Positions 1 through 10,252 are shown, numbered from the stretch's first letter. The stretch is 64,000 nucleotides of DNA from DASSUW01 sp963844405 (GCA_963844405.1 CAWJNZ010000007.1:620001-684000), one strand, 5' to 3'. Notes: a model not told the origin generated them from the sequence alone. Translations and numbers: made by a program.

Positions 1-522
1 CGCCTCAAGCCCGACGTGATCCTGATGGACGTCCGCATGCCGAAGGTCGACGGCGTCGAGGCGACCCGCCGGCTCGCGGCGATCGGCTCGCAGGCGCGCG
101 TGCTCATCCTCACGACGTTCGACCTCGACGAGTACGTCTACGAGGCGATCCGCGCGGGCGCGAGCGGCTTCCTGCTCAAGGACGTCCAGCCCGCGCAGCT
201 CGTCGACGCCGTCCGCGTCGTGGCGTCGGGCGAGGCGATGCTCGCCCCCACCGTCACCCGTCGGCTGCTCGAGCACTTCGCCGGAACGCTGCCCGGCAAC
301 GAGCGGCCGCGGGAGCTCGGCCGGCTGACCGAGCGCGAGCTGGAGATCCTCACGCTGCTCGCCGACGGGCTCTCCAACGCCGAGCTCGCCGACCAGCTTT
401 TCCTCAGCGAGACGACCGTCAAGACCCACGTCTCGAGCGTGCTGCGCAAGCTCGGGCTGCGCGACCGGGTTCAGGCGGTCGTGCTCGCGCACCGGGCCGG
501 GCTCGTGCGACCTCCTTCCTGA
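1..522 (+). CDS. NarL/LuxR-family response regulator, 5' end outside window
   Basis: The reading frame is open from base 1, so the N-terminus lies upstream. What remains is the second part of a receiver domain, with the phospho-acceptor Asp in VILMDVRMP, the Thr of LTTFD and the Lys of LLKDV. A LuxR-type helix-turn-helix follows (LTERELEILTLLADGLSNAE, then SETTVKTHVSSVLRKLGL). It should bind DNA when phosphorylated by a histidine kinase that is probably encoded just upstream. It is a close paralogue of the regulator at 12594-13262, sharing long stretches of identical residues. It lies 52 bases before an ABC exporter pair, its likely target (inference). Confidence 0.93.
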   Translation, partial: RLKPDVILMDVRMPKVDGVEATRRLAAIGSQARVLILTTFDLDEYVYEAIRAGASGFLLKDVQPAQLVDAVRVVASGEAMLAPTVTRRLLEHFAGTLPGNERPRELGRLTERELEILTLLADGLSNAELADQLFLSETTVKTHVSSVLRKLGLRDRVQAVVLAHRAGLVRPPS

Positions 523-562
523 GGAGGAGCGGGACCATGCTCGCGGCGGAGGGGCCGGGCCG

Positions 563-568
563 TACGGT
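563..568 (+). promoter_or_regulatory. Leaderless-type -10 box before ABC exporter
   Basis: TACGGT ends six bases before the ATG at 575. This spacing would start transcription at or next to the start codon. No ribosome binding site is seen at the right distance. The same arrangement recurs at several other genes in the window. Confidence 0.45.
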
Positions 569-574
569 CCGGCC

Positions 575-1485
<911 letters not shown>

Positions 1486-1489
<4 letters not shown>

Positions 1490-2157
1490 GGCTCGTCAGC
1501 GCCGAGCTCCTGAAGCTGCGCCGCCGGACCGGGCTGGTGACCGCCACGCTGGGCGTGACGGTCGTGCCGGCGATCCTCGTGCAGGCGTTCGACGCCGGGT
1601 TCACCGAGGGCTTCGGCGTGATCGCCATGCTCACCGTGGTGGCCGGCATCCTCGTCGGGGCCAGCGTCGGCACGGCCGACGAGACGTCCGGCGTCTTCCG
1701 CGACCTCGTGGTCACGGGCCGCTCGCGGCTCGACCTCTTCATGGCGCGCGTGCCGGCGGGCCTGGCGCTCGTCCTGCTCGCGGCCGCGGCCGGCTTCGCG
1801 CTGATCGCCGAGGGCGACAAGCTCGTCGAGTGCGCCGCCTGGCTGGCGCTGGTGGGCGCGACCAGCTATGCGCTCTCGCTCGGCGTGGCGACCCTCGTGG
1901 GCTCGCCCGGTCAGGCGATCGCGATGCTGCTCGCCCTGTGGCTCGTGGTGACGCCGTTCGTGCAGAACGTCGAGTCGCTCGCCTGGCTGCAGGACGGACT
2001 GCTGATCACGGGCCTCGACCGCGTCATGCCCAGCGAGCTGCACGAGGCCGAGCCGGCCTACACGATGTCGCTGGCCGGCGGGATCGCGGTGATCCTCGCC
2101 TGGACGGTCGTGCCGCTGCTGGCCGGCGCGTGGCGGACGCTGACCCGCGATGCCTAG
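1486..2157 (+). CDS. ABC transporter permease, ABC-2 type
   Basis: The 223-residue protein has about six hydrophobic segments, starting after a basic N-terminus (ELLKLRRRTG), which is the usual start of ABC-2 permeases of the CcmA/DrrB type. It would form the membrane channel for the ATPase encoded just before it. The start codon overlaps the ATPase stop. Its stop lies in the sequence CTAG, which also holds the stop of the opposing gene at 2154. Confidence 0.85.
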
Positions 2158-2543
2158 CAGGAGGCGGCCAGCCGCGGCGCGGGCCGGTCCCCGACCTGGA
2201 GCCGCACGAGCTCGGAGCCCCTGCGCTCGAGCGCCAGGTCGATCCCCTCGCCGGTGATGCGCTGCGCGTAGCCGTCGCCCGTCGCCTCCAGGTGGATGTC
2301 GAGCTCGTGGCGGAGCGCGAGCCGCATGAAGTGGCCGCCGGCGAACAGCAGCGACGGCACCGTGGCGGCGTAGCGCCGGCGCCGCTCGCGGTAGCAGAGC
2401 TGGGTGCGGTCGACCTCGACGAGCACGAGGTCGGCCGCCCGCTCGCGCGCCACGACGGCGGCCGGGCGGGCGGGCTGCATGTCGCGCGCGACGACGAACG
2501 CGATCGCCACGATGAGGCCGAGCAGCACGAGCCGGCCGTCCAT
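2154..2543 (-). CDS. Hypothetical membrane-anchored or secreted protein
   Basis: I do not recognise a family. The protein (129 residues from the ATG at 2543) has one N-terminal hydrophobic helix (VLLGLIVAIAFVVA) followed by a soluble domain of about 100 residues. The middle part (CYRERRRRYAATVPSLLFAG) resembles the region after the helix in type IV pilin-like proteins, but there is no clear prepilin cleavage motif. A start at 2564 would add 7 residues and overlap the divergent gene at 2563, so the shorter form is preferred. The C-terminus converges on the ABC permease. Confidence 0.6.
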   Translation of the reverse strand: MDGRLVLLGLIVAIAFVVARDMQPARPAAVVARERAADLVLVEVDRTQLCYRERRRRYAATVPSLLFAGGHFMRLALRHELDIHLEATGDGYAQRITGEGIDLALERRGSELVRLQVGDRPAPRLAASC

Positions 2544-2549
2544 GAGGCA

Positions 2550-2555
2550 TAGGAT
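2550..2555 (+). promoter_or_regulatory. Leaderless-type -10 box before trpB-like gene
   Basis: TAGGAT lies seven bases before the ATG at 2563. No Shine-Dalgarno sequence is present between them, so the transcript probably begins at or near the start codon. Confidence 0.45.
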
Positions 2556-2562
2556 CGCGCTC

Positions 2563-3900
2563 ATGAGCGAGCCGACCAAGTACCTGCTGGGCGAGGAGCA
2601 GATCCCCACTCACTGGATCAACCTGCTGCCGGACCTCCCGGGCGAGCCGCTGCCGCCGCTCAACCCCGGCACGGGGCAGCCCGCCGGGCCCGAGGACCTC
2701 ACCCCGATCTTCCCGATGGGGCTGATCATGCAGGAGGTCTCGCCCGAGCCGGAGGTCGAGATCCCCGCCGAGGTGCGTGAGGCCTACGGCCTGTGGCGGC
2801 CGACGCCGCTCTTCCGCGCCCGCCGGCTCGAGCAGGCGCTCAACACGAAGACCCGCATCTACTACAAGTACGAGGGCGGCTCGCCCTCCGGCTCGCACAA
2901 GCCGAACACCGCCGTGCCGCAGGCCTTCGAGAACGCCAAGGCGGGCATGAAGAAGCTCGCCACCGAGACCGGAGCCGGCCAGTGGGGCTCCTCGCTCGCC
3001 TTCGCCTGCTCGCTGTTCGGGCTCGACTGCGAGGTCTTCATGGTCGGCTCGAGCTACGACCAGAAGCCCTACCGGCGCTCGATGATGGAGGCCTGGGGCG
3101 CGACCGTGCACCGCTCGCCGTCCGACCGCACGCAGTCGGGCCGCGCGCAGGCGCAGCACCCCACCGGCTCGCTCGGCATCGCGATCTCGGAGGCGGTCGA
3201 GGTCGCCGCCCAGGACCCGGACTGCAACTACTCGCTCGGGTCCGTGCTCAACCACGTGCTCCTGCACCAGACCGTGATCGGGCAGGAGGCGATCCTGCAG
3301 ATGGAGCTGGCGGGCGAGGAGCCGGACGTGATCGTCGGCTGCGTCGGCGGCGGCTCGAACTTCGCCGGGCTCGCGTTCCCGTTCCTGCGCAGCGGCTCGC
3401 AAGCGCGCTTCGTGGCCGCCGAGCCGGCCGCGTGCCCGACGCTCACGCGCGGGGTCTACCGCTACGACTTCGGCGACACCGCCGGGCTCACCCCGCTGAT
3501 GCCGATGTTCACGCTCGGCCACGACTTCGTGCCGCCGCCCGTGCACGCCGGCGGCCTGCGCTACCACGGCGACGCGCCGATGCTGTGCGGCCTCGTCAAG
3601 GCCGGCCGCATCGAGGCGCGCGCCTACAAGCAGAACGAGACCTTCGAGGCCGCCGTCCGGTTCTCCCGGACCGAGGGCATCATCCCGGCGCCGGAGCCGG
3701 CGCACGCCATCCGGGCGGTGATCGAGGAGGTCGAGCGCGGCGAGGCCGAGGTGATCCTCTTCGGGCTCTGCGGCCACGGCAACTTCGACCTCGCGGCCTA
3801 CGACGCCTACCTGTCCGGCAACCTCGAGGACCCGGAGTTCTCCGAGGCCGACATGGAGGCCGCGCTCGCGCGGCTCCCCGAGGCGCCCGCGATCGCCTAA
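2563..3900 (+). CDS. TrpB-like PLP-dependent enzyme (TrpB2 type)
   Basis: The 445-residue protein matches the TrpB2 group of tryptophan synthase beta chains, which are longer than classical TrpB and usually not encoded beside TrpA. The PLP-binding Lys lies in GSHKPNTA, and the cofactor phosphate loop is GCVGGGSNFAG. Such enzymes join indole and L-serine to make tryptophan, or act on related substrates. No trpA or other tryptophan genes are near, so the role may be indole salvage (inference). The ATG at 2563 is chosen over an upstream in-frame start because the conserved N-terminus (YLLGEEQIPTHWINL) begins just after it and a -10 box sits directly before it. Confidence 0.9.
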   Translation: MSEPTKYLLGEEQIPTHWINLLPDLPGEPLPPLNPGTGQPAGPEDLTPIFPMGLIMQEVSPEPEVEIPAEVREAYGLWRPTPLFRARRLEQALNTKTRIYYKYEGGSPSGSHKPNTAVPQAFENAKAGMKKLATETGAGQWGSSLAFACSLFGLDCEVFMVGSSYDQKPYRRSMMEAWGATVHRSPSDRTQSGRAQAQHPTGSLGIAISEAVEVAAQDPDCNYSLGSVLNHVLLHQTVIGQEAILQMELAGEEPDVIVGCVGGGSNFAGLAFPFLRSGSQARFVAAEPAACPTLTRGVYRYDFGDTAGLTPLMPMFTLGHDFVPPPVHAGGLRYHGDAPMLCGLVKAGRIEARAYKQNETFEAAVRFSRTEGIIPAPEPAHAIRAVIEEVERGEAEVILFGLCGHGNFDLAAYDAYLSGNLEDPEFSEADMEAALARLPEAPAIA

Positions 3901-4607
3901 GCCGCGTCGTGGAAGATGATCCCGAGGGCGGTGCGGCTGCCACTTCGGACCGTGCTCACGCCGTGCCGGAGGCCGACGCGGTGGGGGCCGTGCTTGCCCG
4001 CGTTCGGGCGCTCGCGCGTGGGGAAGATCACGAACGCGCCGCGCGGCGGGGTGAGGACGTGCGCGCGGCTCTGGGCGCGCGGGCGCTGCTCCATCAGCAC
4101 GAACTCGCCGCCCTCGAAGTCCTCGGTGAGCACGGTCACCGCCTGGAACGGGAAGTAGACGTCCCCGTAGAGGTCCTGGTGCAGCGCGTTCCAGTCGCCG
4201 GGGCCGTAGCGCAGGATCAGCGGCGTCGGCCGCGACTGGCCGGTGTCGTGGCAGCGGGCGAGTAGCTCCTCGTGTTCGAGCGGGAAGGAGTCGGCGCGGC
4301 CGCCGAGCAGCGCCGACCAGTCGTTGGCGACCGGCGCGAGGTGGCGGTAGAACGCGCGCCGGAGGTCGGCGATCGCGTCGGGCAGCGGGTGGTCGAAATA
4401 GCGGTAGCGGCCGTCGCCGAAGCGATGGCGGGCCATGTCGATCGTCGAGCGGAAGCGGCCGCCGTCGAACAGGTCCGCGAGCTCGTCGCTCTCGCGGTCG
4501 TCGAGCAGCGGCTCGGTGACGGCGTAGCCGCGGGTGTCGAGCTGGTCGCGCAGGTCGTCCCAGTCGAGGTCGTCGACCCGCGCTCCGAGGGTGGTGTGGG
4601 TCAGCAT
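3897..4607 (-). CDS. 2OG-Fe(II) oxygenase, DUF2086 family
   Basis: The protein (236 residues) matches the DUF2086 family of iron and 2-oxoglutarate-dependent oxygenases, annotated as acting on damaged DNA in an AlkB-like way. The iron ligands are visible as HQD in WNALHQDLYG and the distal His in VGLRHGVS. The 2-oxoglutarate-binding Arg is expected in the following TVRSGSR stretch. Family hallmarks GGEFVLMEQRPRAQSR and LGIIFHDAA are intact. A GTG three bases upstream is an alternative start. It converges on the trpB-like gene with overlapping stop codons. DNA-repair function is family annotation, not shown by the sequence. Confidence 0.88.
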   Translation of the reverse strand: MLTHTTLGARVDDLDWDDLRDQLDTRGYAVTEPLLDDRESDELADLFDGGRFRSTIDMARHRFGDGRYRYFDHPLPDAIADLRRAFYRHLAPVANDWSALLGGRADSFPLEHEELLARCHDTGQSRPTPLILRYGPGDWNALHQDLYGDVYFPFQAVTVLTEDFEGGEFVLMEQRPRAQSRAHVLTPPRGAFVIFPTRERPNAGKHGPHRVGLRHGVSTVRSGSRTALGIIFHDAA

Positions 4608-4654
4608 CACCGATGTAACGACGCGGGCACCGATCGCGTGAGGCTCGTACGCCG

Positions 4655-4684
4655 GCCCAGGGCGCGCACAGGCGCGCCCCGGGC
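4655..4684 (-). terminator. Hairpin downstream of cadherin-like gene
   Basis: Arms of 13 bases (GCCCAGGGCGCGC and its near-complement, one mismatch) enclose a 4-base loop. It lies 16 bases past the stop codon of the minus-strand gene ending at 4701. There is no T-run, which is common for hairpin terminators in GC-rich actinobacteria. Confidence 0.45.
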
Positions 4685-4700
4685 AGACGTGCGGCTCGCG

Positions 4701-6395
4701 TCAGCGTGGGTGCGCCTGGTGGTTGCCGCCACCGAGCGAGCCGTCCTCGCTCAGCACCACCACGCCGGCGGCATTGCGGACGACGACCGACCATCCGTCC
4801 GAGCGCCCGGGCTCGCCTTCGTCGGTCAGCGTCCAGTCGATCGTGTACCCGCCGGCGCCGTCGAAGCGGCCGGTGCCGCTGCCGCGGTGGATCTCCCAGC
4901 CGGCCTTGGGGCCGCCCGGGCGGAGCGCCGGGTCATCGACGCAGAGCGCGTAGTCGACGTGCTCGAGCACGAACCGCCCGGCGGGCGCGTTGATCCGCAG
5001 CGTTCCGCCCCCGGCCGCGGTGCAGGCGAGGTGGACCTGATGGTGGGACTTGCCGCCGCCGGTGCGCAGCCATCCGCCGCCGGTCAGCCGGCCGGGCTTG
5101 CCGATGCCACGCACGATGATCGTCACGGTGGCCTCGTCGCATGCCCCGGAGGGGTCGCAGGCGCGGTAGCGGAACGTGTCCGTGCCGACGAAGTTCGACA
5201 CTGGCCGGTAGACGCATTGCGTGGCGCTGCAGGTCGCCGTGCCGTGCGCGGGACTCGAGACCAGCGCGGCGGTGAGCGGGTCGCCGTCGGGGTCGCTGTC
5301 GTTGGCGAGGACGGCGACGGTGACCGCGTCGTTCTCGTCGATCGTCCGCGTGTCGTCGTTCGCAACGGGCGGATCGTTGACCGGCGTCACGGTGATCGTG
5401 ACCGTGCCGGTGTCGACGGCTCCGTTGCCGTCGCTGACCGTGAACGTGAACGAGTCGGTCCCGTTGAAGTTCGCCGCGGGGGTGTAGACCAGGGACGCAC
5501 CGCTGCCTGACAGCGTCCCGTGGCCTGGCGAGGCGGCCGTGAACGTCAGCGTGTCGCCGTCGACGTCCGATCCGGTCAGCGTGAGCGCGCGTGGCGTGTC
5601 CTCCAGTGTGGTCAGCGACTGGTCGTCGGCCACCGGCGGATCGTTGACCGGCGTCACGGTGATCGCGATCGTGCCGGTGTCCACGGCTCCGTCGGCGTCG
5701 GTGACCGTGAACGTGAACGAGTCGCTCCCGTTGAAGTTCGGGGCCGGCGTGTACGTCAGCGACGGCGCCGTGCCCGCGAGCGTGCCGTGGGCCGGCTGGG
5801 TGGCGACGGCGAACGTCAGCGGCCCGCCCTCCGGGTCCGAGCCCGTGAGCTGGAGCGCGAGCGGCGTGTCCTCCGGTGTGGTCAGGGACTGGTCGTTCGC
5901 GAGCGGCGGCACGTTGGGCGCGAGGTTGCCGGTGAAGCGGAAGACGTTGTCGTTGTAGTCCCGGTCACCGCCCCCGAGCGTGTCCTCGAAGCCGACGTCG
6001 AAGACCCGCTCGGCGATCGGGGTGACCGCCGCGTGCGGGACGCCGTCGCGGTTGCGGCTCCCCGGGCCCATGACGAACGTCTCGCCGGTGTTGCGCACGA
6101 AGATCCCGAAGACCAGCTCGCGCCCGGCCGGGAAGGGCCCGATGACGACGTGCCTGCCGACCTCGGTGTTGAGCGCGAGCGTCGGACCGCGGGTGCCGTC
6201 CTCGTTGCGCAGGAACAGCTCCGTCACGAACGTCGCCGAGGCCGGCCGCACGTCGAGCTCGACCGTGCCGCCGGTGGCGAACAGCTGCCCTCCGACGACG
6301 GTCTGCGCGGATGCCGTCCCGGCCGTCGCGGTGAAGAGCAGCGCGACGGTCAGGGCCGCCGCCAACAGAGCACAACGACGCAACGTTCCAGGCAT
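4701..6395 (-). CDS. Secreted protein with DUF4114 and cadherin-like repeats
   Basis: The 564-residue protein begins with a signal peptide (CALLAAALTVALLFTATAGT, cleavage near ASAQ). A DUF4114-like domain follows, ending in the acidic stretch GGGDRDYNDNVFRF, which suggests calcium binding. Then come three cadherin-like/VCBS-type repeats, each with an EDTP or ENDA start, a DPxGxPL strand and a closing TVTPVNDPP. A C-terminal beta-rich domain of about 130 residues is not recognised. The ATG at 6395 is chosen because the signal peptide starts there and AAAGGCAGG lies upstream. It is probably a cell-surface or matrix protein; the ligand is unknown. Confidence 0.85.
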   Translation of the reverse strand: MPGTLRRCALLAAALTVALLFTATAGTASAQTVVGGQLFATGGTVELDVRPASATFVTELFLRNEDGTRGPTLALNTEVGRHVVIGPFPAGRELVFGIFVRNTGETFVMGPGSRNRDGVPHAAVTPIAERVFDVGFEDTLGGGDRDYNDNVFRFTGNLAPNVPPLANDQSLTTPEDTPLALQLTGSDPEGGPLTFAVATQPAHGTLAGTAPSLTYTPAPNFNGSDSFTFTVTDADGAVDTGTIAITVTPVNDPPVADDQSLTTLEDTPRALTLTGSDVDGDTLTFTAASPGHGTLSGSGASLVYTPAANFNGTDSFTFTVSDGNGAVDTGTVTITVTPVNDPPVANDDTRTIDENDAVTVAVLANDSDPDGDPLTAALVSSPAHGTATCSATQCVYRPVSNFVGTDTFRYRACDPSGACDEATVTIIVRGIGKPGRLTGGGWLRTGGGKSHHQVHLACTAAGGGTLRINAPAGRFVLEHVDYALCVDDPALRPGGPKAGWEIHRGSGTGRFDGAGGYTIDWTLTDEGEPGRSDGWSVVVRNAAGVVVLSEDGSLGGGNHQAHPR

Positions 6396-6538
6396 GTCCG
6401 CCTGCCTTTCGGATTCGACGTCACGGGTCGATCCCCGCGCGCGGTCAAGCCGTACCAGACGCCGATGTCTCACCGCTCAAACCTTGTCAGGAAGGAGACT
6501 CGAACAGACGTCGACCGCACTCTCGATGAGAGCTCCCC

Positions 6539-6572
6539 GAGGCGCCGGCGGCCATGTGGCCGCCGGCGCCTC
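6539..6572 (-). terminator. Strong hairpin after FtsX-type permease
   Basis: A perfect 15-bp stem (GAGGCGCCGGCGGCC with its complement) encloses the 4-base loop ATGT. It begins 9 bases past the stop of the ABC permease gene on the minus strand. No T-run follows. It probably ends the operon 10172-6582 and separates it from the gene starting at 6395. Confidence 0.7.
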
Positions 6573-6581
6573 GTCACTCCC

Positions 6582-8951
6582 CTACTCGTAGGCGAGCGCG
6601 GTGAGGACGTCGGTCCTCGCGGCTCGCCTTGCCGGGAGCACGGCCGCAGCCATGCCCGCCAGCACCGCGATCGCGGCGACCGCCACGAGGGCGCCCGTCG
6701 GGATCACGAACTCCAGCCCGTACTCGCCGAGCGCGGCGACCACCGCCGCGGCGAGCGCGAGCCCGACGCCGATGCCGGGCAGGGCGCCCATGAGCGCGGT
6801 GATCACGCTCTCGTGACGCACCATCCGGCGCACCTGGCGGCGCGACATGCCCATCGCGCGCAGGGTGCCGAGCTCGCGCCGGCGCTCGAAGGTCGCCAGC
6901 ACGAGCGTGTTGACGATCCCGAACAGCGACACGATCACCGCCAGGGCGAGCAGGATCCAGAGGACGGCCAGGATCTGGCCGATCCACTCGGTCTGCTTGG
7001 TGATGAACTCGTCCTTGGTCGAGACGGCGACCTCGGGGAAGGCGGCCAAGGCCTTCTCGAGCGCGGCCGTGTCGCCCGCCGAGACCAGCGTGAAGCGGTT
7101 GCGCTCGGCGGCGAACACGCCCGCGAACGCCTCCTGCGAGATCGTGATCGGGCCGAGGCTCAGCACGTCGAGCACCGGCGACTCCTCGATCGCGCGCACG
7201 GTGAGCCGCAGCTCCTCGCCCTTCGGCGAGGTGATCGTGAACGCGTCGCCGACGCCCAGGCCGTGCTCGGTCGCCCAGCCGTCGTCGACCAGCGCGCCGT
7301 CGCGCCCGAGGCCGGCGACCGCCGCCTCGTCGCCCGCCTTCAGGTCGTAGGCGAACAGCCGCGTGATGGTGGCGGGGTCGACGGCGTTGACGCCCTCCTC
7401 CTCGCCGAAGGCGAGCGCGCCGTCCTGGCGCAGGGAGCTGACGGCGTCGACGCCCGGGGCGCTCGCCACCGCCCGCTCGATCGCGGGATCGATCGGCGAC
7501 CAGCCGTCGGTCGAGCCCACGACCGCCGTCGCCTGCACGCGCCGGTCCAGCGAGCCGGTCGACACGTCCTGCAGGCCCTTGGCCACCACCGTGACCGCGG
7601 TGACCAGCGCGACGCCGATCAGCAGTGCGGACGCGGTGCCCGCCGTGCGGCCGGGATGGCGCATGGCGTTGGTGCGGGCGAGCCGGCCGGCGGAGCCGCC
7701 GAGGCGCGCCGACGGGCGGCCGACGAGGCCGGTGACGGCGCGCAGGACGCGGCCGGGCAGGCGCACTCGCGCGCCCGCGTCGGCGGCCTCGCGCAGGGCG
7801 GCCACGGGCGCGACCTTGGTCGCCCGCCGCGCCGGCATCAGCGCGGCGACGACGGTCACGCCGACGCCGATCACCAGCGCGGCGACCACGGTCCCGCCGC
7901 TCAGCGACAGGCCCGCGATCGGCAGGCCGAGGCCCATCGCGTCGAACATCGCCTCGAGGCCGGAGGCGAGCAGCAGGCCGACGCCGAGGCCGAGCACCGA
8001 GGCGCCCACCCCGATCGCCAGCGCCTCGAGCAGCACCATGCGGCGGACCTGGCGGCGGCTGGCGCCGACCATGCGCAGGAGCCCGAGCTCGCGCGTCCGC
8101 TGGGCGACGGCGATCGAGAGCGCGTTGAAGATCGTGAACGCGCCCACGAGCAGCGCCACGCCGGCGAAGGCGAGCAGGATCGTGCGCAGGATGCCGACGA
8201 ACGTCTTCAGGCCCTCGAGGTCGAAGCGGTCGTCGGCCGCCGCCGGGCGGATCTGCGTTCCCGCCGGCGCCTGGTCGAGCTCGCCGGCGACGAGGATGCG
8301 GTCGTAGCGGCCCGTCTTGTCGAACAGCGTCTGCGCCGCCGCCAGGTCGAACACGGCGAAGGTGGCGGTGCCGAGCGACTTGACGTCGGCGAACGTGGCG
8401 ATGCCGACGACCTCGAACGCCTGCGCCTCGCCGCGCGTGGCGATCCGGACGCGGTCGCCGATCGCGTAGCCCTCCTTCTCGGCCGTCCCCTGGTCGATCA
8501 CGACCTCGCCGGGGGCGGCCGCCCAGCGACCGTCGCCGAGGCGGAACGGGGTCAGCCCGGCGGCGTCCGGCGTGCGGGCGTCGAAGCCGGCGCCGAAGTA
8601 CGGCCCGTCGCCGACCGGCTTGCCGTCCTTGCCGACGATCTGCGCCGTGTCGGTGATGTCGCCCACCGCGGTCTTCACGCCCGGCTCGCGCCGGACCTTC
8701 TCGAGCGTCGCGGCGGCGACCGTCGGCGTCTCGGCGAACGAGTCCAGGCCGGGCTCGAACGCCGTCTTGGCGGTGACGACGGCGTCGGTGCCGTCGTAGG
8801 CGGCGCTCGACAGCGAGTCGGCGGCGCCGCGCATGGCACCCGTGAAGGTCAGCGCGGCGCCCACGAACGCCACGCCCACGACGATGGCCAGCGCGCTGAG
8901 GATCGTGCGCAGTGGCCGGGCCGCGAGGCCCTTGATGACGACCCGCGTCAT
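6582..8951 (-). CDS. ABC transporter permease, MacB/FtsX family
   Basis: The 789-residue protein contains two FtsX-type permease units, each with membrane helices followed by a conserved cytoplasmic segment (ELGLLRMVGASRRQVRRMV and ELGTLRAMGMSRRQVRRMV). A large extracellular domain lies between the first helix and the first unit, and another in the second half. This is the duplicated, ten-helix layout common in Gram-positive exporters of lipids, peptides or antibiotics. It overlaps the ATPase gene upstream by 4 bp (ATGA). The substrate is unknown. Confidence 0.92.
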   Translation of the reverse strand: MTRVVIKGLAARPLRTILSALAIVVGVAFVGAALTFTGAMRGAADSLSSAAYDGTDAVVTAKTAFEPGLDSFAETPTVAAATLEKVRREPGVKTAVGDITDTAQIVGKDGKPVGDGPYFGAGFDARTPDAAGLTPFRLGDGRWAAAPGEVVIDQGTAEKEGYAIGDRVRIATRGEAQAFEVVGIATFADVKSLGTATFAVFDLAAAQTLFDKTGRYDRILVAGELDQAPAGTQIRPAAADDRFDLEGLKTFVGILRTILLAFAGVALLVGAFTIFNALSIAVAQRTRELGLLRMVGASRRQVRRMVLLEALAIGVGASVLGLGVGLLLASGLEAMFDAMGLGLPIAGLSLSGGTVVAALVIGVGVTVVAALMPARRATKVAPVAALREAADAGARVRLPGRVLRAVTGLVGRPSARLGGSAGRLARTNAMRHPGRTAGTASALLIGVALVTAVTVVAKGLQDVSTGSLDRRVQATAVVGSTDGWSPIDPAIERAVASAPGVDAVSSLRQDGALAFGEEEGVNAVDPATITRLFAYDLKAGDEAAVAGLGRDGALVDDGWATEHGLGVGDAFTITSPKGEELRLTVRAIEESPVLDVLSLGPITISQEAFAGVFAAERNRFTLVSAGDTAALEKALAAFPEVAVSTKDEFITKQTEWIGQILAVLWILLALAVIVSLFGIVNTLVLATFERRRELGTLRAMGMSRRQVRRMVRHESVITALMGALPGIGVGLALAAAVVAALGEYGLEFVIPTGALVAVAAIAVLAGMAAAVLPARRAARTDVLTALAYE

Positions 8952-9694
8952 CGGTTCATCACCGCGAGCACGTCGTCCTCCGTGGGGCGCTGGAGGTCGG
9001 CCACGACGCGGCCGTCGGTCAGGTAGAGCACGCGGTCGGCGATCGCCGCGGCGCGCGGGTCGTGGGTGACCATCAGCGTGGTCTGGCCCTCGAGGTCGAC
9101 GGCGTCGCGCAGGAGCTGGAGGATGCCGGCGCCGGCCTCGGAGTCCAGGTTGCCGGTCGGCTCGTCGGCGAACAGGACGGTCGGCTGCGTGATCAGCGCA
9201 CGGGCGATCGCCACGCGCTGCTGCTGGCCGCCGGACAGCTCGGCGGGCCGGTGGCCGCGCCGCTCGGTCAGCCCGACGCGGGCGATCAGCGCGTCGACCT
9301 CCTGGGCCGGCGGACGCCGCCCGGCGATGGAGAGCGGCAGGAGGACGTTCTCCTCCGCGGTCAGCGTCGGCAGCAGGTTGAACGACTGGAAGACGAAGCC
9401 GATGTGCTTGCGGCGCAGGCGCGTGAGGTCGCGGTCCTTCATGCGCGTGATCTCCTCGCCGGCGACCTTGACGGTGCCCGAGCTGGGCGTGTCGAGGCCG
9501 GCGAGCAGGTGCATGAGGGTCGACTTGCCGGAGCCCGACGGGCCCATGACGGCGGTGAACTGGCCGGCCGGCAGGTCGAGCGAGACGCCGCGGAGGGCGT
9601 GCACGGCAGAGTCGCCGTGGCCGTAGGTGCGCGTCAGCGCCATCGCCGACACGGCGTTGGACGTGACGGGCGCGTCATCGAGGAGAGCACTCAA
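8948..9694 (-). CDS. ABC transporter ATP-binding protein, MacB/LolD type
   Basis: The 248-residue ATPase has Walker A GPSGSGKSTL, signature LSGGQQQR, and Walker B VLFADEPTGNLD. These are the forms typical of the MacB/LolD/FtsE branch that partners FtsX-type permeases. It overlaps the permease gene 8951-6582 by 4 bp. The SRPBCC gene lies 31 bases upstream on the same strand, so the three probably form one operon. Divergently encoded kinases and a regulator (10331-13262) are the likely control system. Confidence 0.94.
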   Translation of the reverse strand: MSALLDDAPVTSNAVSAMALTRTYGHGDSAVHALRGVSLDLPAGQFTAVMGPSGSGKSTLMHLLAGLDTPSSGTVKVAGEEITRMKDRDLTRLRRKHIGFVFQSFNLLPTLTAEENVLLPLSIAGRRPPAQEVDALIARVGLTERRGHRPAELSGGQQQRVAIARALITQPTVLFADEPTGNLDSEAGAGILQLLRDAVDLEGQTTLMVTHDPRAAAIADRVLYLTDGRVVADLQRPTEDDVLAVMNR

Positions 9695-9725
9695 GGGGAG
9701 GATCCTTTTGATCGTTGGGAGACGA

Positions 9726-10172
9726 CTACGCGGCGACGGCCTCGCGCGTCACGCGAGACAGCGCCGATTCCAGGGCACCGGCGGACAGCAGGGCGCTCGT
9801 CGCCTCGGCGAGCAGGCGCCCGACGATCCCGCCGGACGGTCGGACGGACACGGACGCGCGCACCTCGCTGCCGCCCTCGACGGGCGCCAGCCGGTAGTCG
9901 ACGTCGAACCCCACCGGCCCCGTGGCGGCGAGCGAGAGCCCGCTGCCGGAGGCCTCGTGGACCTCGAGGTCGAAGCCGACGCGGCGACCGGCGAGCTTCC
10001 CGCTCACCCGGGCGCGGCTACCGGTCGCGAGCCGCCGGCCCTCGAGCTCCTCGACGTCGAACGGCAGCGGCGGGCGGGTGGGACCGCATCCGGCGGCCTC
10101 CGGGTCGGTGAGCACCTCGAGCACGGCCTCGGGACGTGCGGCGGTGGTCGTCGTGGCGGTCCATGTCCTCAT
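9726..10172 (-). CDS. SRPBCC (START-like) family protein
   Basis: The 148-residue protein has the polyketide cyclase/SRPBCC pattern. It opens with a strand and helix (TWTATTTTAARPEAVLEVLTD), has a central GxRARVSGKLAGRRVGFDLEV region, and ends in a long C-terminal helix (GGIVGRLLAEATSALLSAGA). These small cytoplasmic proteins form a hydrophobic pocket for lipids or small ligands. A GTG at 10181 is an alternative start. It leads the ABC exporter operon and may bind the same ligand (inference). Confidence 0.75.
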   Translation of the reverse strand: MRTWTATTTTAARPEAVLEVLTDPEAAGCGPTRPPLPFDVEELEGRRLATGSRARVSGKLAGRRVGFDLEVHEASGSGLSLAATGPVGFDVDYRLAPVEGGSEVRASVSVRPSGGIVGRLLAEATSALLSAGALESALSRVTREAVAA

Positions 10173-10252
10173 GGCCGACACTCTCGCTCCCGGTGCGTCA
10201 ACTGTCGTCGGCCGCCGTGACGATCCTGCGGCTGCCGTCGGGAGGATCCGTC

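Noticed and set aside
6445..6468. A similar TCAAG/GCCGAT pair on the plus strand
   Set aside because: No plus-strand gene follows; spacing is too short. Likely chance in GC-rich sequence.
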